Positions 45,574 through 55,034 are shown, counted from the first letter of the stretch. The stretch is DNA of 64,000 nt from DATKFM01 sp963810485 (GCA_963810485.1 CAWENQ010000004.1:744001-808000); one strand, 5' to 3'. The notes: generated by a model from the sequence alone, not told the origin. Numbers and translations: made by a program.

Positions 45574-46418
45574 AATTCTGGTTTATGAGGTTGCAGGTCG
45601 AAACCGATAACTACAGGACGATCTACTCCACAGCCGCCGACTGCATTGCCGGCGGCGTAAACAGCGGCGTTGGCCTGGCCGACGCATCCTCCAGATTCGC
45701 CACCGGCGATCAGCTCCAGCAGCAGCTTGCGTTTCAGCGCCTCGCCAAACGCCTTGTAGTCGTTCGCTTCGACAAGAAAGCTGCCGGGACCGGCGATGAC
45801 GTTCTCGCGATAGAAGCCGACGATGCCGCCGAGGCCCCATTGCGCGCTGGCGAAGGTGGTGCGGCCGTCGAAGGAGCCGGCCCGGTTGTTGGTCATGATC
45901 GGCAGGGCATTCACGGTGATGCCCGCCTCGACGATGCGTTCGCGCACATGGGCCGATTGCCCGCCGTCGCCGGGATGATCGCTGGCCACATCGATGACCA
46001 GGCGCGCTCCGTCGAAATTGCCGGCCAGCAGCAGCTCCGCCGCCCGCCGGATGCCGTTGCTCAGCGCCGTGTTGCCGGTGCTGGAGCGCGGCGCCAACGC
46101 GACCGCGTTGCCGAAGGCCAGCGCGGAAGCGCCGTCGGTCAGCAGGTCCCAGCCCTTCACCATCATGACGCTGTTCTCGTCGGAGAACTCGACATAGGCG
46201 ACGGCGATGCCGCGGGGATTCTTGGCGATGGCTTCGAGGACCTCCGGATCGGCGAAGGCGGCGCGGTAGCCTTCCTTCACCAGCTTGAATTCGTCGTCGC
46301 CCATGCTGCTGGAAACATCGGTCAGAAGCACCAGCGCCAGGTCGGCGGCCGAAACGTTTCGCCAGGGCAGGAGCACGGCCAGCAGGACAAGGGCGGCCAG
46401 CAGCTTCTTCATGGACAT
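45513..46418 (-). CDS. DUF1194 von Willebrand-factor-A-like protein
   Basis: This 301-residue protein has a signal peptide (about 1-24) and a VWA-like domain beginning LALVLLTDVSSSMGDDEF (MIDAS DxSxS pattern), then GIAVAYVEFSDEN, LVIDVASDHPGDGGQ and VNALPIMTNNR. DUF1194 proteins are exported and of unknown role. The N-terminus at 46418 (MSMKKLLAAL) is clear. The last ~25 residues (LSPLPLRERDATFAFSECGG) are encoded by intergenic repeat E, so the native C-terminus may have been longer or different. Confidence 0.75.
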   Translation of the reverse strand: MSMKKLLAALVLLAVLLPWRNVSAADLALVLLTDVSSSMGDDEFKLVKEGYRAAFADPEVLEAIAKNPRGIAVAYVEFSDENSVMMVKGWDLLTDGASALAFGNAVALAPRSSTGNTALSNGIRRAAELLLAGNFDGARLVIDVASDHPGDGGQSAHVRERIVEAGITVNALPIMTNNRAGSFDGRTTFASAQWGLGGIVGFYRENVIAGPGSFLVEANDYKAFGEALKRKLLLELIAGGESGGCVGQANAAVYAAGNAVGGCGVDRPVVIGFDLQPHKPELSPLPLRERDATFAFSECGG

Positions 46419-46543
46419 GGGATCCCCCTCGGACGCGCGATGAATCAAATGAAGCAAGGGACGTTAACATGGCCGGTGGTGCGACACCATCAAGCGAGGG
46501 CCGTATTGCGCGCTCATTCTTAATATCTATGGGAGGCCGATGT

Positions 46544-46573
46544 TTGACAGCAAAACAAGCCGGGTCCTAGACT
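46544..46573 (+). promoter_or_regulatory. Probable sigma70-type promoter of the sugar ABC operon
   Basis: TTGACA (46544-46549) is followed after 18 bases by TAGACT (46568-46573), four of six matches to the -10 consensus. It lies about 70 bases before the solute-binding gene start. Confidence 0.5.
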
Positions 46574-46641
46574 GTTCGCGAGAAGCGGCGCTGCAATGCC
46601 GCCGGACAATGACTGGCGTCACACAACCGGGAGGAGCAACA

Positions 46642-47607
46642 ATGATCAGGATTACACGGCGCGGCCTGTTGGCCGGCGCAAGCGCCATTGCCATCACCGG
46701 CCTCGACGGCCGCCGCCTGCTGGCGCAGGAGAATATCGAGATCCTCGCCTCGCTGCCGAACATGGCGTTCCCGTTCTTCGTCCACATGATGGGGGCGATC
46801 AAGTCGGAGGCCGAGAAGCTGGGCGGCATCACCATCGTCGAGAGCGACGGCCAGGGTTCGTCGCCGAAGCAGACCGCCGATGTGGAGACGGCGATCGTGA
46901 AGGGCGTGAAGGGCATCGTCATCAGCCCCAATGAAGTCGACGCCATGGCGCCGGCGATTGCGGGCGCGATCGAGGCCGGCGTGCCGGTGGTCACCGTCGA
47001 CCGCCGCGTCGACAAGGTGGAGGGCATCCTGGCCCATGTGGGCGCCGACAATGTGAAGGGCGGCGAGGCCCAGGGCGAGCTGGTCATGGCGCTGTTCCCC
47101 AATGGGGCCAAGGTGATGAACCTGCAGGGTCAGCCCGGCGCCAGCCCGGCCATCGACCGCAATCAGGGCCTGCATAACGTGCTCGACAAGGCGGCGGACA
47201 AGTACACGTTCGTCTTCGAGCAGACCGCCAACTTCGCCCGCGACAAGGGCCTGTCGGTCACCGAGGCCGGGCTTGCCGGCATGGCCGAGGCGCCCGATGT
47301 GATCGTCGCCGCCAACGACGACATGGCGCTGGGCGCCATGGAGGCGGTGAAGGGCCGCGGCCTGGAGGGCAAGGTGGCGATCATGGGCTTCGACGCCCTG
47401 CCCGAGGCCCTGGCGGCGGTGCGCGCCGGCGGCCTGACGGCCACCATCGAGCAGTTCCCCGGCGGCCAGAGCGCGCAAGCGATGCAAATCCTCATCGACA
47501 AGCTGCGCGGCGGCAAGGACCCGGCCAGCAAGCTGGTGCTGTTGACGCCGGTCGCCATCACCAAGGAAAATCTCGATACCGCCGAACGGATCGGCGAAGT
47601 GAAGTAG
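46642..47607 (+). CDS. CUT2-type sugar ABC transporter, solute-binding protein
   Basis: This 321-residue periplasmic protein has a Tat-like signal (TRRGLLAGASAIAITG) and a type 1 periplasmic-binding fold: SLPNMAFPFFVHMM, VIVESDGQGSSPKQTADVE, GIVISPNEVDAMAP, GVPVVTVDRRVD and DVIVAANDDMALGAMEAVKGRG. It resembles RbsB-type ligand proteins for ribose, allose or related sugars. Start 46642 follows GGGAGGAGC. A strong hairpin separates it from the ATPase gene. Confidence 0.88.
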   Translation: MIRITRRGLLAGASAIAITGLDGRRLLAQENIEILASLPNMAFPFFVHMMGAIKSEAEKLGGITIVESDGQGSSPKQTADVETAIVKGVKGIVISPNEVDAMAPAIAGAIEAGVPVVTVDRRVDKVEGILAHVGADNVKGGEAQGELVMALFPNGAKVMNLQGQPGASPAIDRNQGLHNVLDKAADKYTFVFEQTANFARDKGLSVTEAGLAGMAEAPDVIVAANDDMALGAMEAVKGRGLEGKVAIMGFDALPEALAAVRAGGLTATIEQFPGGQSAQAMQILIDKLRGGKDPASKLVLLTPVAITKENLDTAERIGEVK

Positions 47608-47615
47608 GCTCGACA

Positions 47616-47642
47616 GCGGGGATCCGCATCCCGGATCCCCGC
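47616..47642 (+). terminator. Attenuator-like hairpin between binding protein and ATPase genes
   Basis: GCGGGGATCCG-CATC-CGGATCCCCGC (one C mismatch region at the loop) forms an 11-base stem right after the solute-binding stop. Such hairpins allow more binding protein than transporter to be made from one operon. Confidence 0.55.
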
Positions 47643-47665
47643 GCCTTCCTCTCCCCTAGTCTCCG

Positions 47666-49193
47666 ATGTCCCGCCCGCTGTTGCGGATGACCGGGATCGC
47701 CAAGCGCTTCCCCGGCGTGCAGGCGCTGGACAACGTCGCCCTGGAAGTGGGCGAAGGGGAAGTGCATGGCCTGCTCGGCGAGAACGGCGCCGGCAAATCC
47801 ACCCTGCTGAAGATCCTCGCCGGCGCGCAGACGCCCGACGCCGGGGAGATCGAGTTCGCCGGCGCGCCGGTGGTTCTGCCCAATCCCCAGGCGGCCCAGG
47901 CGCTGGGCATCGTCACCATCTACCAGGAGTTCAACCTGATCCCCTCCATGACCGTGGAGGAGAACCTGTTCCTCGGCCGCGAGCCGGTGACCGGGCCGTT
48001 CGTGAGCTGGGCCGACGATGCGCCGGGCAACCTTGGACCTGGCCCGGCAGCATGGGCTGGACCTGCCGGCGGCGTCGCTGGTGCGCGATCTCTCGGTTGC
48101 CCAGCAGCAGATGGTCGAGATCGCCCGCGCGCTCTCCATGCGCTCGCGGCTGATCGTCATGGACGAGCCGACGTCGGCGCTGTCCGAGACGGAGACCCAG
48201 CGGCTGTTCCAGATCGTGCGCAACCTCAAGCAGACGGGCATCAGCACCATCTTCGTCACCCACCGCCTGCCGGAGGTGCTGCAGATCTGCGACCGGATCA
48301 CCGTGCTGCGCGACGGCCGGCCCAGCGGCAAGGCGGAGATCGCCGGCCTGACCATCGACGGCATCATCAAGATGATGGTCGGGCGCTCGGCGGCGGAGCT
48401 GTTCAAGCCGCTGCCGCTGCGCAACCCGGGAAACACCGTGATGGAGGTGAAAGGGCTGTCGCGGCACGGCGCCGTCACCGATCCGCGCGCCGTCGTGCTG
48501 CAGGACGTGTCGCTGGCGCTGCGCCGCGGCGAGATCCTGGGCATTGCCGGGCTGGTCGGCTCCGGCCGCACGGAGCTGGCGCGCTGCCTGTTCGGCGCCG
48601 ATCCGCGGACCGCCGGCACGGTGACGGTGGACGGCAAGCCGGTCAGCATCAGCTCGCCGCGCGACGCCATCGCCGCCGGCATCGGCCTGGTGCCGGAGGA
48701 CCGCAAGCAGCAGGCCCTGTTCCTGGATCTCGCGGTCCGCGAAAACCTCAGCATCACCGCGCTCGGCAAATTCCTGCGGCTGGGTTTCGTGCGCGCCGAT
48801 GCGGAGCGGGCGCTGATGGAGCGGTACCGCGCGGCGCTCAATATCCGCATGGCCAACGGCGAGCAGAAGGTGAAGAACCTGTCCGGCGGCAATCAGCAGA
48901 AGGTGGTGCTGGCCCGCTGGCTGGCGCTGGAGCCGCGCATCCTCATCGTCGACGAGCCGACCCGCGGCATCGATGTCGGGGCGAAAGCCGAGGTGCATCA
49001 GTTGCTGCACGACATGGCCATGCAGGGCATCGCCATCATCGCCATCTCTTCGGAACTGCCGGAGGTGCTGGCGATCAGCGACCGCATCATCACCATGCAT
49101 AACGGGCGGATCTCCGGCGAGATCGGCCGTGACGAGGCGACCGAGCAGAAGCTGATGTCGCTGATGACCAGGGGCGAGGCGAAGGCGGCGTGA
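47666..49193 (+). CDS. CUT2-type sugar ABC transporter, double ATPase subunit (one +1 frameshift near 48016)
   Basis: This is a tandem ATPase of the RbsA/MglA type, about 508 residues once joined. The first domain has Walker A GENGAGKST (about 36-44), TIYQEFNLIPSMTVEENLFLGREP, and after the shift LSVAQQQMVEIARAL and VMDEPTSAL; the second domain has GIAGLVGSGRTELARCLFG and NLSGGNQQKVVLARWLALEPRILIVDEPTRGIDVG. The frame changes where GAC is followed by one extra G before ATGCGCCGG (near 48016). It follows the hairpin by 23 bases. Confidence 0.9.
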
Positions 49194-49215
49194 AAATGGG
49201 AGCGAAGGGGCGCAG

Positions 49216-50226
49216 ATGACGCAGACGACGGAAAGCGGTGCGAAAGACCGGCGCGTGCTGATTCGGCGCCTCGGCCAGTTCGCGCCAGTCATCTTCCTGG
49301 TGGCGCTGATGATCGTGTTCGCGATCCTGGAGCCGCGCTTCCTGTCCTCGGTGAATCTGTTCAATGTCATGCGGCAGATTTCCATCACCGGGCTGGTGGC
49401 CATCGGCATGACCTTCGTGATCCTCACGGCGGGCATCGATCTGTCCGTCGGCTCGCTGCTGGCGCTGGCGGGACTGGCGGCCGCCATCGTCGCCAAGGGC
49501 GGCATCGAGTTGCGATTCTCGGTCGGCACGGCGACGGAGGCGGCCGGCTATGGCTGGTTCCTGGCCATGATCGTGGCGGTGCTGGTCGGCGTGGCCGGCG
49601 GCTGGCTGCAGGGCTTCTCCATCACCCGGCTGAAGGTGCCGCCTTTCGTGGTGACCCTGGGCGGGCTTTCGGTTTTTCGCGGCGCGGCTTTGCTGATCGC
49701 CGGCGGCGGGCCGATCAGCGGCTTCGACCAGGCCTATGTCTGGTGGGGTCAGGGCCGCATCGGGCCGATGCCGGTGCCGGCGATCGTGTTCCTCGCCTTC
49801 GCGGCACTGGCCCATATCGTCCTGACCTACACGCGCTTCGGCCGCCATGTCTATGCCGTCGGCGGCAATCCGGAGGCGGCGCGGCTCGCCGGCCTGCCGG
49901 TGCGGCGCGTGCTGGTGCTGGTCTATGTCATCGTCGGATTCTTCGCCGGGCTCGCCGGCTTCGTGCTGTCGGCGCGATTGAATTCATCGGAGGCTGTCGC
50001 CGGCATCGGCTATGAGCTGACGGTCATCGCCTCGGTCGTCATCGGCGGCACCAGCCTGTTCGGCGGCACCGGCAGCGTCTGGGGCACGGTGGTCGGCTCG
50101 ATCCTGATCGGCGTGCTGCTCAACGGCCTGGTGCTGCTGAACGTCTCGCCCTATGTGCAGCAGATCATCATCGGCGTCATCATCGTGCTCGCCGTCGCCT
50201 TCGACCAGTTCGCGAAATCGCGCTAG
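49216..50226 (+). CDS. CUT2-type sugar ABC transporter, permease subunit
   Basis: This 336-residue membrane protein has about eight to ten helices and the RbsC-type signatures MRQISITGLVAIGMTFVILTAGIDLSVGSLLALAG and GGNPEAARLAGLPVRRVL, ending in PYVQQIIIGVIIVLAVAFDQ. It is 22 bases after the ATPase gene and completes the transporter. The substrate is unknown, but the neighbouring deaminase allows a nucleoside-related guess. Confidence 0.9.
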   Translation: MTQTTESGAKDRRVLIRRLGQFAPVIFLVALMIVFAILEPRFLSSVNLFNVMRQISITGLVAIGMTFVILTAGIDLSVGSLLALAGLAAAIVAKGGIELRFSVGTATEAAGYGWFLAMIVAVLVGVAGGWLQGFSITRLKVPPFVVTLGGLSVFRGAALLIAGGGPISGFDQAYVWWGQGRIGPMPVPAIVFLAFAALAHIVLTYTRFGRHVYAVGGNPEAARLAGLPVRRVLVLVYVIVGFFAGLAGFVLSARLNSSEAVAGIGYELTVIASVVIGGTSLFGGTGSVWGTVVGSILIGVLLNGLVLLNVSPYVQQIIIGVIIVLAVAFDQFAKSR

Positions 50227-50235
50227 GCTGCACCC

Positions 50236-50827
50236 ATGAGCGACGCCCTGCTGCCCCGCATTCTCGAGGTGATCGAGCATGACATCCTGCCGCTGACCGC
50301 AGCAGGTGTGGCCAAGGGCAACAAGATCTTTGGCGCGGCGATCCTGCGCAAGGCCGATCTGTCTCTCGTGATGGCGGAGACCAATAACGAGATCGAGAAC
50401 CCGCTCTGGCATGGCGAGGTGCATACCCTGAAGCGGTTCTACGAGCTGCCTGCCTCGGGGCGGCCGGACACCAGGGATTGCATCTTCATCACAACCCATG
50501 AGCCCTGCTCGCTCTGCCTGTCCGCCATCACTTGGACCGGTTTCGACAATTTCTACTATCTGTTCAGCCATGAGGACTTCGCGGGATTCATTCGCGATTC
50601 CCCACGACCTGCGGATCCTGAAAGAGGTCTTCACGCTGGAGCCCGGCGGCTACAACGCGAAGAACAGCTATTGGACGGGATACTCGATCACGAAGCTTGT
50701 TGCGGAGCTGCCGAAGGCCGAGCGCGAAGCTTTGCAGAAGTGCATTTCGGCGATCACGGCGAAATACGATGCGCTGTCGCAGAGCTATCAGCAGAGCAAA
50801 GCGGCCAACGAGATTCCGCTGAATTAG
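50236..50827 (+). CDS. Cytidine/deoxycytidylate deaminase-family protein (one +1 frameshift near 50584)
   Basis: The protein is a zinc deaminase of about 196 residues. The zinc motifs are WHGEVHTL (HxE) and THEPCSLCLSAITWTG (PCxxC). Upstream is MSDALLPRILEVIEHDILPLTAAGVAKGNKIFGAAIL. The second part, in the next frame, continues with DSFAIPHDLRILKEVFTLEPGGYNAKNSYWTGYSI. Removing one G near 50584 joins the halves. It lies nine bases after the permease, so a purine, pyrimidine or nucleoside substrate for the operon is plausible. Confidence 0.8.
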
Positions 50828-50853
50828 GCGCCAACAGGCGCTTGACCAACCCA

Positions 50854-50948
50854 GTCCCCTCGCCCGCAAAGTCGCGACAATCGCTTCGCGATTGCGCTGA
50901 GGGAGAGGGATGCCACATTCGCGTTCAGCGAATATGGCGGGGTGAGGG
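50854..50948. repeat. GTTCA-loop intergenic element, copy F
   Basis: This copy has CCCCTCGCCCGC, a second stem AATCGC-TTC-GCGATT, GGGAGAGGGAT, and the hairpin GCCACATTCGC-GTTCA-GCGAATATGGC (50912-50938, one mismatch) followed by GGGTGAGGG. It lies 27 bases after the deaminase gene and just before copy G. Confidence 0.7.
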
Positions 50949-50958
50949 TTCGGCGCCG

Positions 50959-51028
50959 GCCCCTCACCTGCGCCATCCGCTGAACGCGGATGTCGCATGC
51001 CTCTCCCCACTTCGTGGGGCGAGGCGAC
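50959..51028. repeat. GTTCA-loop intergenic element, copy G
   Basis: This copy has CCCCTCACCTGC, the hairpin CATCCGC-TGAAC-GCGGATG, and CCTCTCCCCAC-TTC-GTGGGGCGAGG. It is oriented opposite to copy F and sits between the deaminase and MFS genes, whose ends converge here. Confidence 0.7.
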
Positions 51029-51031
51029 AGT

Positions 51032-52240
51032 CTATACCGTTGCCCGCGCCCGCCGCCGCCCCGTCAGCAGCCAGAGGGCGATGCCGATGTTCAGGAAGTT
51101 GAAGGCGATGCCGTTGAGGAAGGCCGCCTGATAGGAGCCCGTGAGATCGAAGATCTCGCCGGACATCCAGCCGCCGATGGCCATGCCGATGACGCTCGAC
51201 ATCAGCACTAGGCTGACCCGGGCGCCGGCTTCCCGCGCGGGGAAGTAGTCGCGCACGATCAGCGCATAGCTTGGCACGATGCCGCCCTGCGCCAATCCAA
51301 ACAGCGCGGAAACAATGTAGAGCGACATCAGGCCGTCGAACGGCAGGTAGAAGATCAGGGCCAGGCATTGCAGCGACGATCCCAGGATCAGCGTGCCGAG
51401 ACCGCCGATGCGGTCGGCGATCAGGCCGGAGGCGAGCCGGCTGACCACGCCGAACCCGAGGATCAGCGACAGCATTTCGGCGCCGCGTCCCGTGCCATAA
51501 CCGAGATCGGCGCAGTAGGCGATGATATGCACCTGCGGCATGGACATGGCGATGCAGCAGGCCAGCGCGGCGGTCACGAGGATCGCCTGAAGGACTGCCG
51601 GCGACAACGGCATCCGGCCGGACGCCGTCGGCGCGGACATGGGGGCCGCCGCGTCATCGAGCGCCGGCCGCGGCCGCAACAGCAGCGACAGCGGCACCAT
51701 CGTCACCACACAGATGGCGCCGACGATCATGTAGGTGTCGCGCCAGCCGAACTTTTCGAACATATCCTGCAGCAATGGCGGCCAGAAAGTGCCCGCGACA
51801 TAGTTGCCGCTGGCGACGATGCCTACGGCGATGCCGCGCTGCCGGACGAACCAGTGGGACACGTCGGCCACCAGCGGGCCGAAGGTGGCGGAGCTGCCGA
51901 GCATGCCGATCAGCAGCGCCTGGGCGACGACAAACTGCCAATAGCTCGATGACAACGCCGCCGCAGCGAAGCCGATGCCGAGGGAGATCGCGCCCACCAG
52001 CATCGGCATCATGATGCCGAGCTTGTCGGCGAAGCGGCCGATCAGGATGCCGCCGGCGGCGAAGCCCACCATGGTCGCCGTGTAGGGCAGCGAGGCGCCG
52101 CCGCGATCCACCGCGAACTCGATTTCGATGACCGGCAGCACGACGACCGCCGACCAGAGGCCGACGCCGCCGATGGTGCTGAGCGCCAGCGACACGGCGA
52201 GCCGGCGCCAGGAGTAGAAACTGTCGGGCGATCTATTCAT
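51032..52240 (-). CDS. MFS transporter
   Basis: This 402-residue protein has about 12 membrane helices and the MFS loop motif GRFADKLGIMMPMLVG after helix 2, with ADRIGGLGTLILG in the second half. Proteins of this kind carry organic acids, so in this cluster it could import a sugar acid; that is inference. Its ATG at 52240 overlaps the stop of the preceding hydroxyacid dehydrogenase (ATGA). Confidence 0.85.
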   Translation of the reverse strand: MNRSPDSFYSWRRLAVSLALSTIGGVGLWSAVVVLPVIEIEFAVDRGGASLPYTATMVGFAAGGILIGRFADKLGIMMPMLVGAISLGIGFAAAALSSSYWQFVVAQALLIGMLGSSATFGPLVADVSHWFVRQRGIAVGIVASGNYVAGTFWPPLLQDMFEKFGWRDTYMIVGAICVVTMVPLSLLLRPRPALDDAAAPMSAPTASGRMPLSPAVLQAILVTAALACCIAMSMPQVHIIAYCADLGYGTGRGAEMLSLILGFGVVSRLASGLIADRIGGLGTLILGSSLQCLALIFYLPFDGLMSLYIVSALFGLAQGGIVPSYALIVRDYFPAREAGARVSLVLMSSVIGMAIGGWMSGEIFDLTGSYQAAFLNGIAFNFLNIGIALWLLTGRRRARATV

Positions 52241-53163
52241 TGAGTTCCGCCGGGAAATCCTGGCGCGCGCAGATCGGTCTTCAGCGCATCCTCCAGCAGC
52301 TTCACCGACCATGGTGGACCAGGCGCCGCCGCCATAGGCGGCCGTCGCCCGTGATCGAAGGTCTTGCAGGGTCAGCGCCGCCAGGTCGAGCGGCACGCCG
52401 AACTCGCGGCCGAAGCCGCATGGCAAAGCCCAGATCCTTCAGCGCCAGATCCATGGTGAAGTCGATGTCGTAGCTGCCGTTGAGGATGAGCTGGCCCTCG
52501 GTCTCGTGGACGAAGCTGTTGCCGGAGCTGGCCTTGATGGCGTGGTAGGCCTGCGCCAGATCGAGGCCGCCGCGCTTGGCCAGCATCAGCGCCTCGCCCT
52601 CCGCCACCAGATGGATGAAGGCGAGCATGTTGGTGATGACCTTGATCACGGCGGCGGAGCCCAGCGGCCCCATGTGGAAGATCTCGCCGCCCATGGCCTC
52701 GAGCGCCGGCCGGTGGGCTTCGAACAGCGCCTTGTCGCCGCCGGCCAGCACGGTGATCTCGCCGGCCGCCGCGCGATGGACGCCGCCGGTGACCGGCGAT
52801 TCCAATGTATCGACGCCCCTTGTCCGCCGCGAGCGCGGCCAGGCGAAGGATATCGTCGCGGCCGAGCGTGCTCATCTCGATCCAGCAGCCGCCGCGCTTC
52901 AAGCCGGCAAGGATGCCATCGGCGCCGCAGAGCACTTTCTCCGACACCGCTGGCGATGGCAGGCAGGTGATCACCGCATCGCAGCCGCGCGGCCAGCGCC
53001 TGCGGGCGTATCGGCCCAACCCGCGCCGCGGGCCAGCAGCGGCGCGGCCAGATCGCTTGTTCGAGATCATGCACCGTCAGCGCAAAGCCGTCGCGCAGCA
53101 GACTGCCGGCCAGATGGCGCGCCCAGATGGCCGAGGCCGATATAGCCGTAGCGGATCTGTCAT
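52237..53163 (-). pseudogene. Beta-hydroxyacid dehydrogenase (3-hydroxyisobutyrate/tartronate-semialdehyde reductase type), frameshifted as sequenced
   Basis: The family is clear from YGYIGLGHLGA (Rossmann GxGxxG), AALAARCDAVITCLPSP, ESPVTGGVHRAAAGEITVLAGGD, GPLGSAAVIKVITNMLAFIHLVAEGEAL (with the catalytic Lys) and MDLALKDLGFAM. These enzymes reduce or oxidise short beta-hydroxy acids with NAD(P). The pieces are in several frames, each shift fitting a single extra base. The start at 53163 lies 20 bases after the dehydratase stop (53184). Confidence 0.8.
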
Positions 53164-53183
53164 GGGTTCGCCGCGGAGCTGCG

Positions 53184-54386
53184 TCAGTAGATCGGCCGCT
53201 CGGTCATTTCGAGATGCAGCCTTGTTGCCGGTGTAGGGATGCGCCAGCGCCACCTCCTCATTCAGCTCGATGCCGAGTCCCGGCTCGGTCGGCGGAATGA
53301 CATAGCCCTCCTCCCAGCGGATCGGCTTCTTGAGGATCTGCGCATGGAAGCCGCCCCAGGTCTCGATGCTTTCGAGGATCAGGAAATTCGGGAGCGAGGC
53401 GGAGAAGCTGGATGTTGGCGGCACCCTCGACCGGGCCGCAATAGAGATGCGGCGCGATCTGCGCATAGTGCGTCTCGGCCATGCCGGCGATCTTCTTCGC
53501 TTCCAGGATGCCGCCGACGCGGCCCAGCGCCATTTGCAGGATCGAGGCGGCGCGGCATTCGAGCACGCGGGCGAATTCGTACTTCGTCGTCGAGCCGCTC
53601 GCCGGTCGCGATCGGGAATGGAGGTCGCGCGCGCCACCAGCGCCATCTCCTCCGGCATTTCCGGCGGCGTCGGTTCCTCGAACCACAGCGGATCGTAGGG
53701 CTCGAGCCGCTTGGCCAGGCGGATGGCGCCGGACGCGGTGAACTGGCCGTGCGTGCCGAACAGGAGATCGGCCTTGGTGCCGACCGCCTCGCGCAGCAAG
53801 CGGCAGAACTTCTCCGCACAGCTCCAGCGACTCCAGCGATGGCTGGCGCGGATCGAAGACGGAATAGGGCGCCGCCGGATCGAACTTCACCGCGGTGAAG
53901 CCCTGCTTCACATAGTCCGCCGCGCGCTCGCCGACATGCTCGGCATTCGTGATAGATCGCTCTCGTCCTCGCCGGCCTGTCGGGATAGATGTAGGTGTAG
54001 GTGCGCAAGCCGCTCATGGACCTTGCCGCCCAGCAGCTCATAGACCGGCTTGTCCGACCGCCTTGCCGATGATGTCCCACAGCGCGATCTCGATGCCGGA
54101 CAGGACGCCCATCAGCGGAAATGTCGGGCCGCAGCGTGTAGCCGGTGCCGTAGACCTTGCGCCACAATGCTCTCGATGCGGAACGGGATCCATGCCCAGC
54201 GACATGGCGCTCGAACACGTCCTCGATCATCTGCGTCATGACCTGCGGCCCGAAGGTATCGCAATAGACCTCGCCGATGCCCTCGATGCCGTTGTCGGTC
54301 GTCAGCTTCACGAAGATGAAGTAGCGCCCGCCGAAGCCGGGCGGCGGATTGCCGACGACGAAAGTCTTGAGATCGGTGATTTTCAT
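53184..54386 (-). pseudogene. Enolase-superfamily acid-sugar dehydratase (mandelate racemase group), frameshifted as sequenced
   Basis: The reassembled protein is about 395 residues. It starts MKITDLKTFVVGNPPPGFGGRYFIFVKLTTDNGIEGIGEVYCDTFGP, has TAVKFDPAAPYSVFD, the metal-site region LLFGTHGQFTASGAIRLAKRLEPYDPLWFEEPTPPE, GERL, and the IAPHLYCGPVEGAANIQ loop with a catalytic His. This is nearest to DgoD-type D-galactonate dehydratases, but the exact sugar acid is not determined. At least eight frame changes occur. It lies directly upstream of the beta-hydroxyacid dehydrogenase. Confidence 0.8.
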
Positions 54387-54476
54387 GGGAAGGCCGATGC
54401 AGGAAGGAAGGTCAGCGAACTTTGCCGCGCCCCCGCCGGCAAAGCAAATGGACAGCGGGATCTCTTTGTCTGGTGC

Positions 54477-55034
54477 TCAGAACTTCACGTCGGCGGCAGC
54501 CGCCAAGCCGATCCAATTCTTGCCGGCATCGAAGCCATCCAACAGTGCATTGTGATGAGCGATGATCTGCTCATAGGTCAGAGCGCCCGAATCGGCCGTC
54601 ATATGCCCGTCGGCAAGCAGCGTGACGTCGTAGCCCAGCGACACTGCGCGGCGGCAGGTTGTATCCACACAATACTGTGTCATGCAGCCGCCGATCACCA
54701 GATGGGTGATCTCGCGCCGCTTCAGTTGATCAGCCAGATCGGTCTCGTAGAAGGAATCGCAGGAGGCCTTGCGCACCACCGGCTCGCCCAGGAGGGGCCG
54801 GATCTCCTCGCGCAGCCGCCAGCCCTCGCTGTCGACGGCAAGGCGATGGCCCGGTTCGCTGTCGTTCTGCACCAGGATCACCGGCACGCCGGCATCGCGT
54901 GCGCGCTGCTGCACCTGCTGGATCCGGCGCACGGTTTCGTCGAGCGCAGCGTCGAGCACCGCCTGGCGGCCGACGGAGCCCAGGCCGCGGAGGATTCCAT
55001 TCTGTACGTCGATGATCAGCAGGGCCGAGCGCAT
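54477..55034 (-). CDS. Isochorismatase-family cysteine hydrolase
   Basis: This 185-residue protein has the family triad: Asp in LLIIDVQNG (D9), Lys in VVRKASCDSF and Cys in GGCMTQYCVDTTCRRA. Members hydrolyse amides or enol ethers, such as nicotinamide, ureidoacrylate or N-carbamoyl compounds. I chose ATG 55034 (MRSALLIID) with GAGG eight bases upstream. It heads the leftward cluster before the dehydratase; the substrate is not known. Confidence 0.85.
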   Translation of the reverse strand: MRSALLIIDVQNGILRGLGSVGRQAVLDAALDETVRRIQQVQQRARDAGVPVILVQNDSEPGHRLAVDSEGWRLREEIRPLLGEPVVRKASCDSFYETDLADQLKRREITHLVIGGCMTQYCVDTTCRRAVSLGYDVTLLADGHMTADSGALTYEQIIAHHNALLDGFDAGKNWIGLAAAADVKF

